The translations under genes were made by a program, and so were the position numbers. The notes under the pieces are model-generated. The model did not search any database, was not told the DNA's origin, and worked only from the letters and a program-made list of their open reading frames with translations. Of a DNA stretch of 64,000 nt, positions 7,283 to 16,558 are shown one piece after another; position 1 is the first letter of the stretch; every line of letters begins with the position of its first letter. The stretch covers positions 1 through 64,000 of the forward strand of contig JBBDIK010000012.1 of NCBI GenBank assembly GCA_040880465.1, read 5' to 3'. The DNA comes from JBBDIK01 sp040880465. GTDB lineage: Bacteria > Actinomycetota > UBA4738 > JBBDHU01.

Positions 7283-8446
7283 ATGGATCGCCCGGAAGGT
7301 CTGACGCTCTCGAACTGGCTCGATGCGCCGTACAACCGGTGGGGGTTCTGGCACGTCCGCCAGATGACCAGGACGGCACGGATCTCGCGCGGTGAGGGTC
7401 CGGTCACCCACCTGCCCCGCGCGGAGCGTTCGTTCGACGACATCGTCGTCGAGTACGAAGGCGAGCGGTTCGACTGGGACCGGTACCTGGCGGAGACGTT
7501 CACGGATGCGCTCGTCGTGATCCACGATGGGACGCTCATCCACGAGTGGTACGCCGGCGGCTACGGGCCCACCGACACGCATCTGCTCATGTCCTGTTCG
7601 AAGTCGCTGACCGCGACGTACCTGGGCGTGCTCGTCGGCGACGGCCGGGTCGACCCATTGGCGACCGTGCCCGACTACATCCCGCGGCTGCGCGGCACGG
7701 CGTGGGAAGGGTGCATCGTGCAGTCGGTGCTCGATATGCGCGCCGGTGCTCGGTTCGACGAGAGCGACTACGACAACCCGGAGAGCGACGGGCGGCTCAT
7801 CGAGGAGGTCTCGGGCTACCGCCCACGCGTTCGTGAAGGACTGCCGGCCGATACCGCTGCGTGGATCGCCGGTATCGAGAACGAACGCGAACACGGAGGC
7901 ATCTTCGAATACCGCTCGATCCTGACCGACGTGCTGGCCTGGATCATCCAGGAGGTCACCGGCGAGCACTTCGCGACGGGGTTCTCGCGCGATGTCTGGA
8001 GCCGGATCGGCGCCGAGCGCGATGCGGACCTGATCGTGGACGAGGCCGGGTTCCCCGTCGTGGAGGGCGGTATCTCCACGAGCGCCCGCGACTTCGCGCG
8101 ATTCGGCTTGATGTGCTTGCAGGGCGGCGAGATCGACGGGAAGCGCGTCATCCCGGCCGACTGGCTGGGGCGCCTGCAGGTGCGCGATCAGGATCTGATC
8201 GACGCATACATCGCGACTCAGGGCGTGGACCCGGCTTTCCCCGACTCGTTCTACCACGACCAGTGGTGGGTGCTCGACCCGGCAGCGGGCATCTATTCGG
8301 GCTATGGGATCAACGGCCAGCAGCTCTTGATCCACCACCCGTCGGAAACCGTCGTCGCCAAGTTCTCGACGTGGCCGACCGCGGACAGCGGGCTCGGGCT
8401 TCAGGACGCCGGGCTGGCCGCAGCATGCGGTCGCCTGCTCGGATGA
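7283..8446 (+). CDS. Serine hydrolase, beta-lactamase / 6-aminohexanoate-dimer hydrolase type
   Basis: 387 aa. ATG 7283 is chosen because a TAAGCT box (7270-7275) lies 7 nt upstream, so the gene can be made from its own leaderless transcript as well as by read-through. The class C beta-lactamase fold nucleophile motif S-x-x-K is seen as SCSK at about residue 105, and EYRS at about 210 sits where NylB-type enzymes have their catalytic Tyr. There is no signal peptide, so it is likely cytoplasmic. It sits between two methylglycine-oxidising flavoenzymes and overlaps the next gene by ATGA. It may hydrolyse an amide or ester precursor of their substrate; that is inference from context only. Confidence 0.75.
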   Translation: MDRPEGLTLSNWLDAPYNRWGFWHVRQMTRTARISRGEGPVTHLPRAERSFDDIVVEYEGERFDWDRYLAETFTDALVVIHDGTLIHEWYAGGYGPTDTHLLMSCSKSLTATYLGVLVGDGRVDPLATVPDYIPRLRGTAWEGCIVQSVLDMRAGARFDESDYDNPESDGRLIEEVSGYRPRVREGLPADTAAWIAGIENEREHGGIFEYRSILTDVLAWIIQEVTGEHFATGFSRDVWSRIGAERDADLIVDEAGFPVVEGGISTSARDFARFGLMCLQGGEIDGKRVIPADWLGRLQVRDQDLIDAYIATQGVDPAFPDSFYHDQWWVLDPAAGIYSGYGINGQQLLIHHPSETVVAKFSTWPTADSGLGLQDAGLAAACGRLLG

Positions 8447-10953
8447 GCGGAGCAGAAGCCTTCCCGGACGAGCGGCTGCTGGACGATTCCATCAGTGCGG
8501 CATCGTTCCTCGGGGCGGATGCCGTCACCGCTCCGCTCCCGTCGCGAGCGCGCATCGTCGTCATCGGCGCGGGCATCGTCGGCGCTGCCACCGCGGCGCA
8601 TCTCGCGGAGCTCGGCGAACGGGACGTGTTGCTCCTCGAGCGCGACCGGGTGGCCTCGGGGACGTCATGGCACGCCGCCGGACTGCTCGCCCGGATGCGC
8701 GGTTCGCATGCCCTGACGGAACTCTCCAGCTATGGCGTCGAGGTCTACCGCGGGCTCGAGGCGAGGACCGGCCTCCCGCTAGCCTTCAACGAGAACGGTT
8801 CGCTCACGCTCGCACGCCAGCCCGGACGGGTCGATGAGTTGAAGTCCATGGGCGTGATGGCCCGCCATCACGACGTCGAGGCGCACCTGCTGACTCCCGA
8901 CGCCCTTGCGGGCGTGCATCCGCTCGTCTCGGCCGACGGCGTGCTCGCGGCGCTTCATCAACCGGGTGACGCGATGATCAATCCCGGGTGGGGCGCCGCA
9001 GCGATGGTCAAGTGGGCATCCGACGCTGGGGTGAGCGTTCGCGAGGGCGCGCGCATCACGGGATTGAAGGTAGACGACGTGGCCGGCATGCCTCGCGTGA
9101 CGGGTGTCACGACCGAGCAGGGCGATGTGGAGGCCGAGGTCGTGGTCCTGTGCGCGGGCATCTGGACCCGGGAACTCGCGGCGTCGGTCGGGGCGCTCGT
9201 GCCCCTCTACGCGGCCGAGCACGTTCACGTAACGACAGGACCGGTACGTGGCGCGGTGCCGTCCATGCCGCTCATCCGCGACCTGGACGGGTACCTGTAC
9301 GTGCGGCACCACCAGGGCTGCTTGGTCGTAGGCGCGTTCGAACCGGACGGCAAGCCCCGCGCGATGGACACGATCGGTGATGACTTCTCGTTCGGCGAGT
9401 TCGAACCCGACTGGGAGCACTTTCGGCCCGTCCGCGAGAACGCCGAGCGCGCGGTGCCCACGTTGCGTGACACCACCTACGAGCGGTTCCTGTGCGCCCC
9501 GGAGTCCTTCACGCCGGACGTCAACTTCTGCTTGGGAGAGACGCCCGAAGTCGCGGGCCTCTACGTCGGCGCCGGGTTCAACTCGCAGGGGATCATCTTC
9601 GCGCCGGGGGTTGGGAGGGCACTGGCCCAGTGGATCGTCGGCGGGGCACCCGCCTTCGATGCGTCGGCCGTCGACGTGGCCCGGTTCGATGCCGCGCAGG
9701 GGGATCCCGGATACCTGCACGAGCGCACGCGGGAGAGCCTGGGCCGCCTCTACGCGATGCACTGGCCGCACATCCAGTCGGAGGCGGCCCGCGGATTGCT
9801 TCATACACCGCTCACCGAACGACTGCGCGACGCCGGCGCCTTCCTCGGGGAGGCGAACGGGTGGGAGCGCCCGATGTGGTTCGCGCGCGGCGGGCAGGAG
9901 CCGGAGATCGTCTACTCGTATAGGCGGCAGAACTGGTTCGATGCTTCGGGGGAAGAGCATCGCGCGGCGCGGGAGGGCGTGGCGTTCTTCGATCTGTCCT
10001 CGTTCGCGAAGACCGAGGTGGCGGGGCCCGAGGCGGCCGTCGCCGTTCAGCAGGTTTGCACCGCCGACATCGGCGCCCTGCCGGTCGGCCGTGCCGTCTA
10101 CACCTTGATGCTCAACCGGCGGGGCGGGATCGAGGTCGACGGCACCGTTCTGCGGCGCGGCCCTGATCGCTTCCTGGTCATCACGCCGACCCTTGCGCAG
10201 CGGAAGACCGAGTGGATCATCCGGCGCTCCGCGGCCGGGCGCGACGCTACGGTGACGAACGTCACGGGCGACATCGCGGTGCTGCATCTGGCCGGGCCAG
10301 GGAGCTTGGATCTCTTGCAGCGACTCACGTCGGACGATGTGGCCGGTCTCGGTCGGTTCGCTGCGCGGGACATCCAGGTCGCCGGTGTCGCCGGGACCGT
10401 CCTTCGCGTTTCGTTCACGGGGGAGCGCGGATACGAACTGTACGTCCCGGCGGGGCACGCGCTCGCGGTGTTCGAGCGGATCGTCGAGGCCGGGAAGGAG
10501 TTCGACCTGCGTCTCGCCGGACTGAACGCGCTGGATTCCCTCCGCGCGGAGGTCGGGTACCGCCACCTCGGCCACGACATCGGTCCGGCCGACGACCCGT
10601 TCGCCGCAGGCCTCGACCGGTTCGTCGCGATGGACGCGGAGGGTGGGTTCACCGGACGCGAAGCGTTGGAAGGCGTGTCGCGCGAGCGACGGCAGGTCCT
10701 CCTCCTCCTCGACGACCCCGACCCCGTGCTGTACCACGGCGAGTCGGTGCTTGCCGACGGCCGTATCGTCGGCGAGGTGACCAGCGCAGCCTACGGCCAC
10801 ACGCTTGGCGCGGCGTGCGGACTCGCGATGCTCGAGCCTGAGGTCGTTGCTTCGATCCCGGCTGGCGGAACGTCACCAGTGACCGTCGATGTGTTGGGAA
10901 CCGCGATCCCGGGGCGCGTTTCCCTCGAACCCTTCCGCCGCCCCAAGGGGTAG
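8443..10953 (+). CDS. Sarcosine/dimethylglycine dehydrogenase family flavoprotein
   Basis: 836 aa. The start is set by the ATGA overlap with the previous gene; the open frame extends further upstream but only inside the hydrolase gene. Residues 41-48 are the FAD motif (IGAGIVGAA). His77 in TSWHAAGL matches the His that holds FAD covalently in mitochondrial sarcosine and dimethylglycine dehydrogenases. The oxidase half runs to about 430, followed by GCV_T and GCV_T_C domains (MLNRRGGIEVDGT, SFTGERGYELYVP, LRAEVGYRHLGHD). It is clearly paralogous to the gene at 4825. Expected reaction: oxidative N-demethylation of a methylated glycine with transfer of the one-carbon unit to folate. Exact substrate unknown. 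Confidence 0.85.
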   Translation: MSGAEAFPDERLLDDSISAASFLGADAVTAPLPSRARIVVIGAGIVGAATAAHLAELGERDVLLLERDRVASGTSWHAAGLLARMRGSHALTELSSYGVEVYRGLEARTGLPLAFNENGSLTLARQPGRVDELKSMGVMARHHDVEAHLLTPDALAGVHPLVSADGVLAALHQPGDAMINPGWGAAAMVKWASDAGVSVREGARITGLKVDDVAGMPRVTGVTTEQGDVEAEVVVLCAGIWTRELAASVGALVPLYAAEHVHVTTGPVRGAVPSMPLIRDLDGYLYVRHHQGCLVVGAFEPDGKPRAMDTIGDDFSFGEFEPDWEHFRPVRENAERAVPTLRDTTYERFLCAPESFTPDVNFCLGETPEVAGLYVGAGFNSQGIIFAPGVGRALAQWIVGGAPAFDASAVDVARFDAAQGDPGYLHERTRESLGRLYAMHWPHIQSEAARGLLHTPLTERLRDAGAFLGEANGWERPMWFARGGQEPEIVYSYRRQNWFDASGEEHRAAREGVAFFDLSSFAKTEVAGPEAAVAVQQVCTADIGALPVGRAVYTLMLNRRGGIEVDGTVLRRGPDRFLVITPTLAQRKTEWIIRRSAAGRDATVTNVTGDIAVLHLAGPGSLDLLQRLTSDDVAGLGRFAARDIQVAGVAGTVLRVSFTGERGYELYVPAGHALAVFERIVEAGKEFDLRLAGLNALDSLRAEVGYRHLGHDIGPADDPFAAGLDRFVAMDAEGGFTGREALEGVSRERRQVLLLLDDPDPVLYHGESVLADGRIVGEVTSAAYGHTLGAACGLAMLEPEVVASIPAGGTSPVTVDVLGTAIPGRVSLEPFRRPKG

Positions 10954-10994
10954 CCTCCGCGAAAGTGGCGGACGAACTCGGTGAGGGCCCCTGG

Positions 10995-11000
10995 TAGGGT
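10995..11000 (+). promoter_or_regulatory. -10 box of a leaderless gene
   Basis: TAGGGT, 7 nt before ATG 11008. It supports ATG 11008 over the GTG at 10981 as the start. Confidence 0.5.
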
Positions 11001-11007
11001 CCGCGGC

Positions 11008-12096
11008 ATGCCCGAACCGCATGACCAGGTCGGGGCCGCCGCGCCGCCGCCAGCGCCGCCTGCGCCCGAACCCGCCTCGGATCCCGCATCCGAACCTGCA
11101 GATGAACCGGCGGCGAGTCGGACCGAGCGAGGTGCGGAACGTCGCGCGTCCCGCGGCCGTGCGTGGCTGATCGCCATCGCGGTGCTCGTCCTCATCGCCC
11201 TCATCGCTGCGGCGGTCGTGGCCCTCACCGGAGGACGCCGTCAGCGGTTCCATCCCGAACCCGGACCCGGGGCCTACCGCGGCCTCGGCACCTGGGTCGA
11301 CGTCTACGAGACCGGGGTATGGAACGATCCGGAAGGCGCGGTCGAACGGATGGAGGCGCGCGGCATCGAGACCGTGTACCTCCAGACCTCCAACTATTCG
11401 CGCGACACCGCCATCGTCTTCCCCGAGCCGACCAGCCGGTTCATCGAGGCCGCCCACGACGCCGACATGCGGGTGGTTGCCTGGTACCTCCCCGGTCTCA
11501 TCGACCCGAAGCTCGACCTCGAGTATTCGATGGCGGCGATCGACTTCGAATCCGAAGGCGGCGACCGCTTCGACTCATTCGGACTCGACATCGAGGCCCG
11601 CGAGGTCAAGGACCCGGCCGAGCGTTCCAAGATCCTGGTGAAGCTCTCGCGTCAGATCCGGGACGCGGCAGGTGAGGACTATCCGCTCGGCGCCATCACC
11701 CCGAATCCGATGCGCATCGAACACGAACTCGGGTATTGGCCCGGGTTCCCGTACGCGGAGATCGCCATGCTCTACGACGTCATCGTTCCGATGGACTATT
11801 TCGGGGCGGTGGACGAAGCGGCTGACAAGTCCGGTGCGTTCCGCTACACGCTGGACGGCATCCGCCTCATCCGCGAGGGTTCCGACCGGCTGAGCGTTCC
11901 GATCCACGTGATCGGCGGATTGGCCGAGGATGTCACCGCCCCCGAGCTGCGTGGGTTCCTGAAGGCGGCGCACAGAGGACGCGCCATCGGCTGGAGCCTG
12001 TACAACTTCACGACGACCGGTGACGCCGACTGGGCCGAGCTCGAGGCTGCGTCTCCGCCGAACGTTCCGCCTATGTCGCCGGGCGCTTCGCCGTAG
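11008..12096 (+). CDS. Membrane-anchored glycoside-hydrolase-like TIM-barrel protein
   Basis: 362 aa. Residues 1-50 are Pro/Ala/Glu-rich and cytoplasmic. A single transmembrane helix (WLIAIAVLVLIALIAAAVVAL) leads to an outside domain of about 275 residues. That domain has the strand pattern of a GH-type barrel: GTWVDVY, ETVYLQTSNY, MRVVAWYLPG, FGLDIEAREVKD, YPLGAITPNP, YDVIVPMDYF, PIHVIGG and GRAIGWSLYNF. Acidic residues at strand ends (the DIEARE and PMDYF strings) are candidate catalytic residues. It resembles the putative glycosidases annotated DUF4015-like. The substrate is unknown, perhaps a cell-envelope glycan. It converges on the NodB deacetylase gene. Confidence 0.65.
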   Translation: MPEPHDQVGAAAPPPAPPAPEPASDPASEPADEPAASRTERGAERRASRGRAWLIAIAVLVLIALIAAAVVALTGGRRQRFHPEPGPGAYRGLGTWVDVYETGVWNDPEGAVERMEARGIETVYLQTSNYSRDTAIVFPEPTSRFIEAAHDADMRVVAWYLPGLIDPKLDLEYSMAAIDFESEGGDRFDSFGLDIEAREVKDPAERSKILVKLSRQIRDAAGEDYPLGAITPNPMRIEHELGYWPGFPYAEIAMLYDVIVPMDYFGAVDEAADKSGAFRYTLDGIRLIREGSDRLSVPIHVIGGLAEDVTAPELRGFLKAAHRGRAIGWSLYNFTTTGDADWAELEAASPPNVPPMSPGASP

Positions 12097-12099
12097 CTT

Positions 12100-12114
12100 G
12101 GCGACAGCGTCGCC
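12100..12114. terminator. Short hairpin between convergent genes
   Basis: GGCGAC-AGC-GTCGCC, a perfect 6-bp stem in the 18 bp between two convergent stop codons. It lacks a T-run, so it is at best a weak or bidirectional terminator. Confidence 0.35.
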
Positions 12115-13092
12115 CTAGCCTTCCTCGCAGTCGACCTGCTTGATCTCCTGGCGGGTCGGCGTGTCCTGCGTCAGTAGGGTGGTGAGGTTGACCGCCCGGA
12201 GGCCTTTCGCTTCGATCATGTCGAGGATCTGCGGCAGGGCGTTCTGCGTGGTACCGCGGTTCTCGTGCATCAGGATGATGTCGCCGGACGAAAGTCCCTT
12301 GTCGACGTTCTTGATGATGTCATCGGTATTGGTGCCGGTCGTAGCGTCGAGCGAGTCGAGGCTCCACATGACCGAGATCATGTCCTCGGACTGCACGAAC
12401 TCGTCCAGCGCCTTGTCCCGCGAGCCCCACGGCGGGCGGAAGTACCACACCACCTGATCGGTGACGTCCTCGATGATGCGCTTCGGTTTGGCCACCTCTC
12501 GCTGGAGTGTGCCCTGTGGCTCGCCGGACAGTCCGAAGTGCGTCATGCTGTGGTCGGCAACCTCACTGAACCGCGCCTCCTCGCGGGCAAGTTTCGCGTA
12601 TCCCTCGACGAGCTTGCCGGCGAGGAAGAACGTGGCCTTCGCTCCGCGCGACCGCAGGTAGTCCAGCGTCTTCTGCGTGTACGGGCCGGGTCCGTCGTCG
12701 AAGGTCAGGGCCACCATGTTCGCGCGACCGCCTCCGCAGTAGATGGGCAGGCCCCACTCCATGATCTGCTGGATCTCGGGCGGCATGCCCGTCGCGCTGA
12801 CGGGGGGCTCACCTCCGTCCGGCGGGTTGGGTTCCTCCCCGGTGCCGGTTCCCGTCCCGGTTCCCGTCGCCGCGTTCCCATCCCCCTGCATGGCATCTGT
12901 CGAGGGGATCGCCTGGTCCGGCGTGACGGGCGTCTCGTCGCCCGAGAACGCGACGTTCCACACGATGATGATGCCGATCAGGGCCGCGACGCCGACGATG
13001 ATCGTCCTGATGAGACGCCGCCGACGTTGCCTGCGGCCGAAGCTGAAGTGCGAGGCCGTTCCGCGGCCTCGTTCGTCGTAGTAGGAAGGCAT
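12115..13092 (-). CDS. Membrane-anchored polysaccharide deacetylase (NodB family)
   Basis: 325 aa. A basic N-terminus is followed by one transmembrane helix at about residues 28-50 and a Gly/Thr/Pro-rich spacer, with the catalytic domain outside. NodB motifs are present in order: TFDDGPGPYT (motif 1, catalytic and metal Asp pair), DHSMTH (motif 2, zinc His pair), FRPPWGS (motif 3), the WSLDSLD region, and ILMHENRGT (motif 5 His). Family members remove N-acetyl or O-acetyl groups from peptidoglycan or other polysaccharides with a divalent metal. A TATACT box (13119-13124, minus strand) lies 26 nt upstream of the ATG. Confidence 0.85.
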   Translation of the reverse strand: MPSYYDERGRGTASHFSFGRRQRRRRLIRTIIVGVAALIGIIIVWNVAFSGDETPVTPDQAIPSTDAMQGDGNAATGTGTGTGTGEEPNPPDGGEPPVSATGMPPEIQQIMEWGLPIYCGGGRANMVALTFDDGPGPYTQKTLDYLRSRGAKATFFLAGKLVEGYAKLAREEARFSEVADHSMTHFGLSGEPQGTLQREVAKPKRIIEDVTDQVVWYFRPPWGSRDKALDEFVQSEDMISVMWSLDSLDATTGTNTDDIIKNVDKGLSSGDIILMHENRGTTQNALPQILDMIEAKGLRAVNLTTLLTQDTPTRQEIKQVDCEEG

Positions 13093-13192
13093 GGCGCTCG
13101 GCTCGCTCGGGAAGCCTCAGTATAGGTCGGCCCACGACGCAGATGGGGAACTTCGGGGTAGACGCTGCGGCTTTCGGGCTGGGAATTGGCGG

Positions 13193-14893
13193 CTACGCCG
13201 CCGGGGAGGCCGGAACCTGGGCGCCCATCGTCGCAAGGGCCTCCCGGGCCGCGCGTTCACCGGTCTCGACCGCTCCGTTCATGAAGCCGAAGAAGTTGAG
13301 GCTCGTGTGCTCCCCGGCGAACAGGACCTTGCCTTCGGGGAGCTTCGCGGCGCCGAAGATGGTGGAGTACTCGCCGGGAGTCGGGCACGAGTAGGAGCCC
13401 AGCGCCCATGGGTCGGCGACCATGAACGAGAGGTAAGCCTTTCCGTTCCAGGCCTCCGTGGCGCCGTGGATCAGGACCTCGATATCCTTGAGGGCAGCCT
13501 GCGAGACGGCCTCGGGCGCCGGCGCGTGCGACGCCGACACCGGATACGACGCTCCGGCGGTTCCGCCCGTGTAGTTGTCCAGGATGCCGGTCGAACCGTG
13601 GATCGGATATACGACCGTCAGCGACTGGATCGGCAGGTCGCACACGACGTCTCCGGACAAGTGGCTCGCGTGCCACACTTGCTCGTCGAACTGCAGATGC
13701 AGTTTCGAGTTCGTCCCCATGCCGAGTTCGTTGATCGTCTTTCGCTTCAGCTCGCTCCACCCGGCCTTGTCCAGGTCAACCGCCCGCAACGCCGTGAACG
13801 GCGCCGTCATCACAACGATATCGGCGGTGACATCGGTCGGCGAGCCGCCGTCCGGCTCGAACGTGAGGGTCGTCGTCTCATCCCCGTTGCGGCGCACCGC
13901 GACCAGGGGCGAGCCCAACTCCACGGTCCCGGCGGGAAGCTGGTCATCGGCGATCGTCGTAGCGACGAGGTCATTCCCCCCGGCGATGCGCCACTTCCAA
14001 TCCTGGTTGCCGTAGAGTCGCGGGTTGTTCTTGCTCGAGAACCCCGCCTCGAACATCAGGTTCAGCGAACTCTGGTCTTCGATGTCCAGCCCGTACTCGC
14101 CGGCGTATCCGACCTCGATCAGCTTGCCGAACCGGGACTTCCGTCCGCCGGGCACGTTGCGCTCGACCCACTCGGCGAGGGTCGTGTTGTCGAGCTTCAC
14201 TCCCGCGGGCGTGCTCGTGTCGTAGGTCGTTGGCCAGCCGGCGGCGAGGCGGTCCTCGAGGATCTTCGGGAACACTTCCTCGAGGTCGGCGGCCATGTCC
14301 TGGTGGGAGTACGGCTTGCCGTCGAAGTACAGCAGCCCATGTACGCCGCGGGGATAATAGGACCAGAGGTTGTCCTCCATCAGTCCGAGTTCGGCGGCAA
14401 GCGACCGGATGGCCTTGTGATCGGAGTTGATGTACTCGCCGCACAGCTCGGCGGTCTCGTCGTTGTCGAAGAACCCTCGGAGGGTGCGCGTTCGTCCGCC
14501 GGCGCGTTCGCTGGCCTCGTAGACGGTGGAGGAGAAGCCCGCCTGGTGAAGGCGCAGCGCCGCGGTCATCCCGGCGAGTCCGGCACCGACGATCGCGATC
14601 CGAGGGCCGTCCCTGCCGCCGCCGGTCGCCCCCGGTGAACCGGCCGGGGGACCTTGCTTCGCGACGGGGGTGCACGCGGCGAGTGCGGCTAGAGCCGGAG
14701 TGGCGAGGGCGGCGGCCGTTCCGAAGCGCCCGGCTGTGCGCAGGAAGTCGCGGCGATCGATCCGAACGGGGGCCTGGGCGGCTCGTTCGGCCCAGACGTC
14801 GCTCAGCTCATCCGTGGGGATGCCGGTTCGCCGCGACACGTGCTGGAGTGCCAGGAGGTGATCGAGCAGGTCTCCGAGCGGGGTGCGAGCCAT
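13193..14893 (-). CDS. Tat-exported flavin amine oxidase
   Basis: 566 aa. After a 40-residue lead, RRDFLRTAGRFGTAAALATPALAAL is a twin-arginine signal ending in LAAC, a possible lipobox, so the enzyme is probably exported and perhaps lipid-anchored. The FAD-binding motif IVGAGLAGMTAALRL is followed by the second FAD signature EASERAGGRTRT. The C-terminal FAD contact is at VLFAGEHTSLNFFGFMNGAVETGERAA. This is the layout of flavin monoamine oxidases and L-amino-acid oxidases, which oxidise amines to imines with release of H2O2. Substrate not predictable. The gene is transcribed alone. Confidence 0.85.
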   Translation of the reverse strand: MARTPLGDLLDHLLALQHVSRRTGIPTDELSDVWAERAAQAPVRIDRRDFLRTAGRFGTAAALATPALAALAACTPVAKQGPPAGSPGATGGGRDGPRIAIVGAGLAGMTAALRLHQAGFSSTVYEASERAGGRTRTLRGFFDNDETAELCGEYINSDHKAIRSLAAELGLMEDNLWSYYPRGVHGLLYFDGKPYSHQDMAADLEEVFPKILEDRLAAGWPTTYDTSTPAGVKLDNTTLAEWVERNVPGGRKSRFGKLIEVGYAGEYGLDIEDQSSLNLMFEAGFSSKNNPRLYGNQDWKWRIAGGNDLVATTIADDQLPAGTVELGSPLVAVRRNGDETTTLTFEPDGGSPTDVTADIVVMTAPFTALRAVDLDKAGWSELKRKTINELGMGTNSKLHLQFDEQVWHASHLSGDVVCDLPIQSLTVVYPIHGSTGILDNYTGGTAGASYPVSASHAPAPEAVSQAALKDIEVLIHGATEAWNGKAYLSFMVADPWALGSYSCPTPGEYSTIFGAAKLPEGKVLFAGEHTSLNFFGFMNGAVETGERAAREALATMGAQVPASPAA

Positions 14894-14949
14894 CGCGCGT
14901 CACGCTAGGGGGCGGAGGAGGTTCGTGCAAGCCACAGCGTGGGACGAGT

Positions 14950-16353
14950 TCAGTCCTCGGACGACCCGCTCTGGCCGGCAGAGACGGGGGCCGGGGACGA
15001 GTCGTTTCCCTCCGAGCGGCCCAGACGCAGGAGGACCAACTCGTAGGTGACCACGATCGCCCCGATGACCAGGAAGGAGAACCATGACGTGTCGATGAGG
15101 AATAGCAGCAGAACCGCGATCACCGGACCGGCGAGCTGCAACGCCTCCCGGTGTTCGCGAACCCACGCCAGCGTTGCGTCGTCGGTGGCGCGGTCGCGCG
15201 TGCCCTCGATGAAGCCGCGAACGAGGTCCGAGGCGAACCGGCGCGTCTTCATGGCCCACGGGTACGGCCCGGTCACCAAGGCCATCACGAGGATGGCGAG
15301 CAGGATCATCATCTGCACGCCGGTCGCGTACAGGTAGCTGTCGAGGAATCGCTCGGAGGCAGCCTGAACGACGCCCTTCGCGGTGCCGGCCGGGGCAGCC
15401 TCGACGATGTTCGACTCCAGGGCGCGTGCCAGCTGGCGCACGACCACCAAGCCGACCAGGATCCCCACGTCGAGCTGCAGCAGCGTGCGCCGGCGCGATC
15501 GTGAAACCCACAGGGCCGCGGGGATCATCAAGAGCGTGAGGATGCCGAGTCCCCAGGCCACCGTGTTGAACAGCTTCACGCCGTTCTGCGCCGCAACGAG
15601 GTACTCGGTCGGGAACAGCGGAACGGTGCCGAAGTTCTCCGGAAGGGAGACGCCGAGCAAGCCCTCGATCTGCGAACGTGCCCTCGCCGGGTCCTCACTG
15701 ATGCTGATCTCGGGGAGCGACACGTCACCGAACAGGCTCGAGGCGCCCGACTCGATCTTTGCGATGACGTTATTCACCAGCGGGAACATGCTCAGGACGA
15801 CCTCGTCGCCCTCGGTGGTGACCAGCTCGCTCTTGCCCTCGATGATGTCCATCATCTTCTGGTGCGCGAGTCGGTTCGCCTCGATCCACGTGTCCTCGAA
15901 TTCTGGGGTGGCGAGCACGCCCTCCACCTTTCCGTGGACGAAGTCCTGGAGCCCGCCGCTGATCGGACCGGCGAGGAACGAGACCTTCTCCGGAAGGATG
16001 TCCGTGAGCGTCTGCTCGACCGGGATCGCCTCGAACAATCCTGTTGTCAGGCCCTCTGCGATGCCGGCTTGGATACGGGGGTCCTTGCCGAGCGGCGCGA
16101 CGATCTCGACGTACTTCTCGGTGTTGAACAGGCGCCGGTCTGCCCAGATGACCGTGGCGCCGAGCACGTATCCGATGATCGAGAGGATGACGAGCGTACC
16201 GGCGACGACGCGGCGGACGCGTGGTCCGAGGATGGTCGTGTCGTCGCCCGATGCCGTCTTCGTCTTCGCAAGCTCGACCGCGAGTCGCTCGCGCTCGGCC
16301 CGAAGTTCTTCGAGTTCGTGCTGGAGCTGCTCGCGGTCCTCGTCGTCGGGCAT
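14950..16353 (-). CDS. Large multi-helix membrane protein, unknown function
   Basis: 467 aa. Residues 1-35 are a charged coiled coil (QLQHELEELRAERERLAVEL). A first transmembrane helix at about 48-70 is followed by an extracytoplasmic region of roughly 190 residues, then at least four helices, and an acidic Ser/Gly tail. This architecture is widespread in actinobacteria but has no known function that I can name. The ATG is 8 nt downstream of a TACGGT box (16362-16367, minus strand), a leaderless arrangement. It is divergent from the tRNA at 16432. Confidence 0.6.
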   Translation of the reverse strand: MPDDEDREQLQHELEELRAERERLAVELAKTKTASGDDTTILGPRVRRVVAGTLVILSIIGYVLGATVIWADRRLFNTEKYVEIVAPLGKDPRIQAGIAEGLTTGLFEAIPVEQTLTDILPEKVSFLAGPISGGLQDFVHGKVEGVLATPEFEDTWIEANRLAHQKMMDIIEGKSELVTTEGDEVVLSMFPLVNNVIAKIESGASSLFGDVSLPEISISEDPARARSQIEGLLGVSLPENFGTVPLFPTEYLVAAQNGVKLFNTVAWGLGILTLLMIPAALWVSRSRRRTLLQLDVGILVGLVVVRQLARALESNIVEAAPAGTAKGVVQAASERFLDSYLYATGVQMMILLAILVMALVTGPYPWAMKTRRFASDLVRGFIEGTRDRATDDATLAWVREHREALQLAGPVIAVLLLFLIDTSWFSFLVIGAIVVTYELVLLRLGRSEGNDSSPAPVSAGQSGSSED

Positions 16354-16415
16354 CAGGGGAGACCGTACACCAGGCTCCGGGGGCGGCGCGCGATCCCACC
16401 GAAGGGTCGGCGTAC

Positions 16416-16421
16416 TAGGCT
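16416..16421 (+). promoter_or_regulatory. -10 box of the tRNA gene
   Basis: TAGGCT ends 10 nt before the first base of the tRNA. Confidence 0.45.
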
Positions 16422-16431
16422 GGGGCCCGCA

Positions 16432-16505
16432 GGGGCGGTAGCTCAGTTGGTCAGAGCGGGGGACTCATAATCCCTTGGTCGCAGGTTCGAGTCCTGCCCG
16501 CCCCA
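16432..16505 (+). tRNA. tRNA with CAT anticodon (Met, or Ile2)
   Basis: All four arms can be folded: acceptor GGGGCGG with CCGCCCC, D-arm GCTC-GAGC, anticodon arm GGGGA-CTCATAA-TCCCT (CAT at 16466-16468), T-arm GCAGG-TTCGAGT-CCTGC, discriminator A. CCA is not encoded in full. The CTCATAA loop is found both in elongator Met tRNAs and in lysidine-modified Ile2 tRNAs. It is not an initiator, since the anticodon stem lacks the run of three G-C pairs. Confidence 0.9.
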
Positions 16506-16546
16506 CCGAGCACGTTGGTGGTCAGATATCGAAGGTCCGCGCCGCC

Positions 16547-16552
16547 TAAGCT
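16547..16552 (+). promoter_or_regulatory. -10 box of a leaderless gene
   Basis: TAAGCT, 6 nt before ATG 16559. It fixes the start of the amidase-glycosyltransferase fusion. Confidence 0.55.
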
Positions 16553-16558
16553 GGCGGG

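Noticed and set aside
6716..8338. 540-codon antisense ORF over the dimethylglycine oxidase and hydrolase genes
   Set aside because: Crosses two well-supported genes and shows no domain.
8779..10800. 673-codon antisense ORF over the sarcosine dehydrogenase gene
   Set aside because: Shadow frame typical of high-GC DNA. The plus strand has a full set of family motifs.
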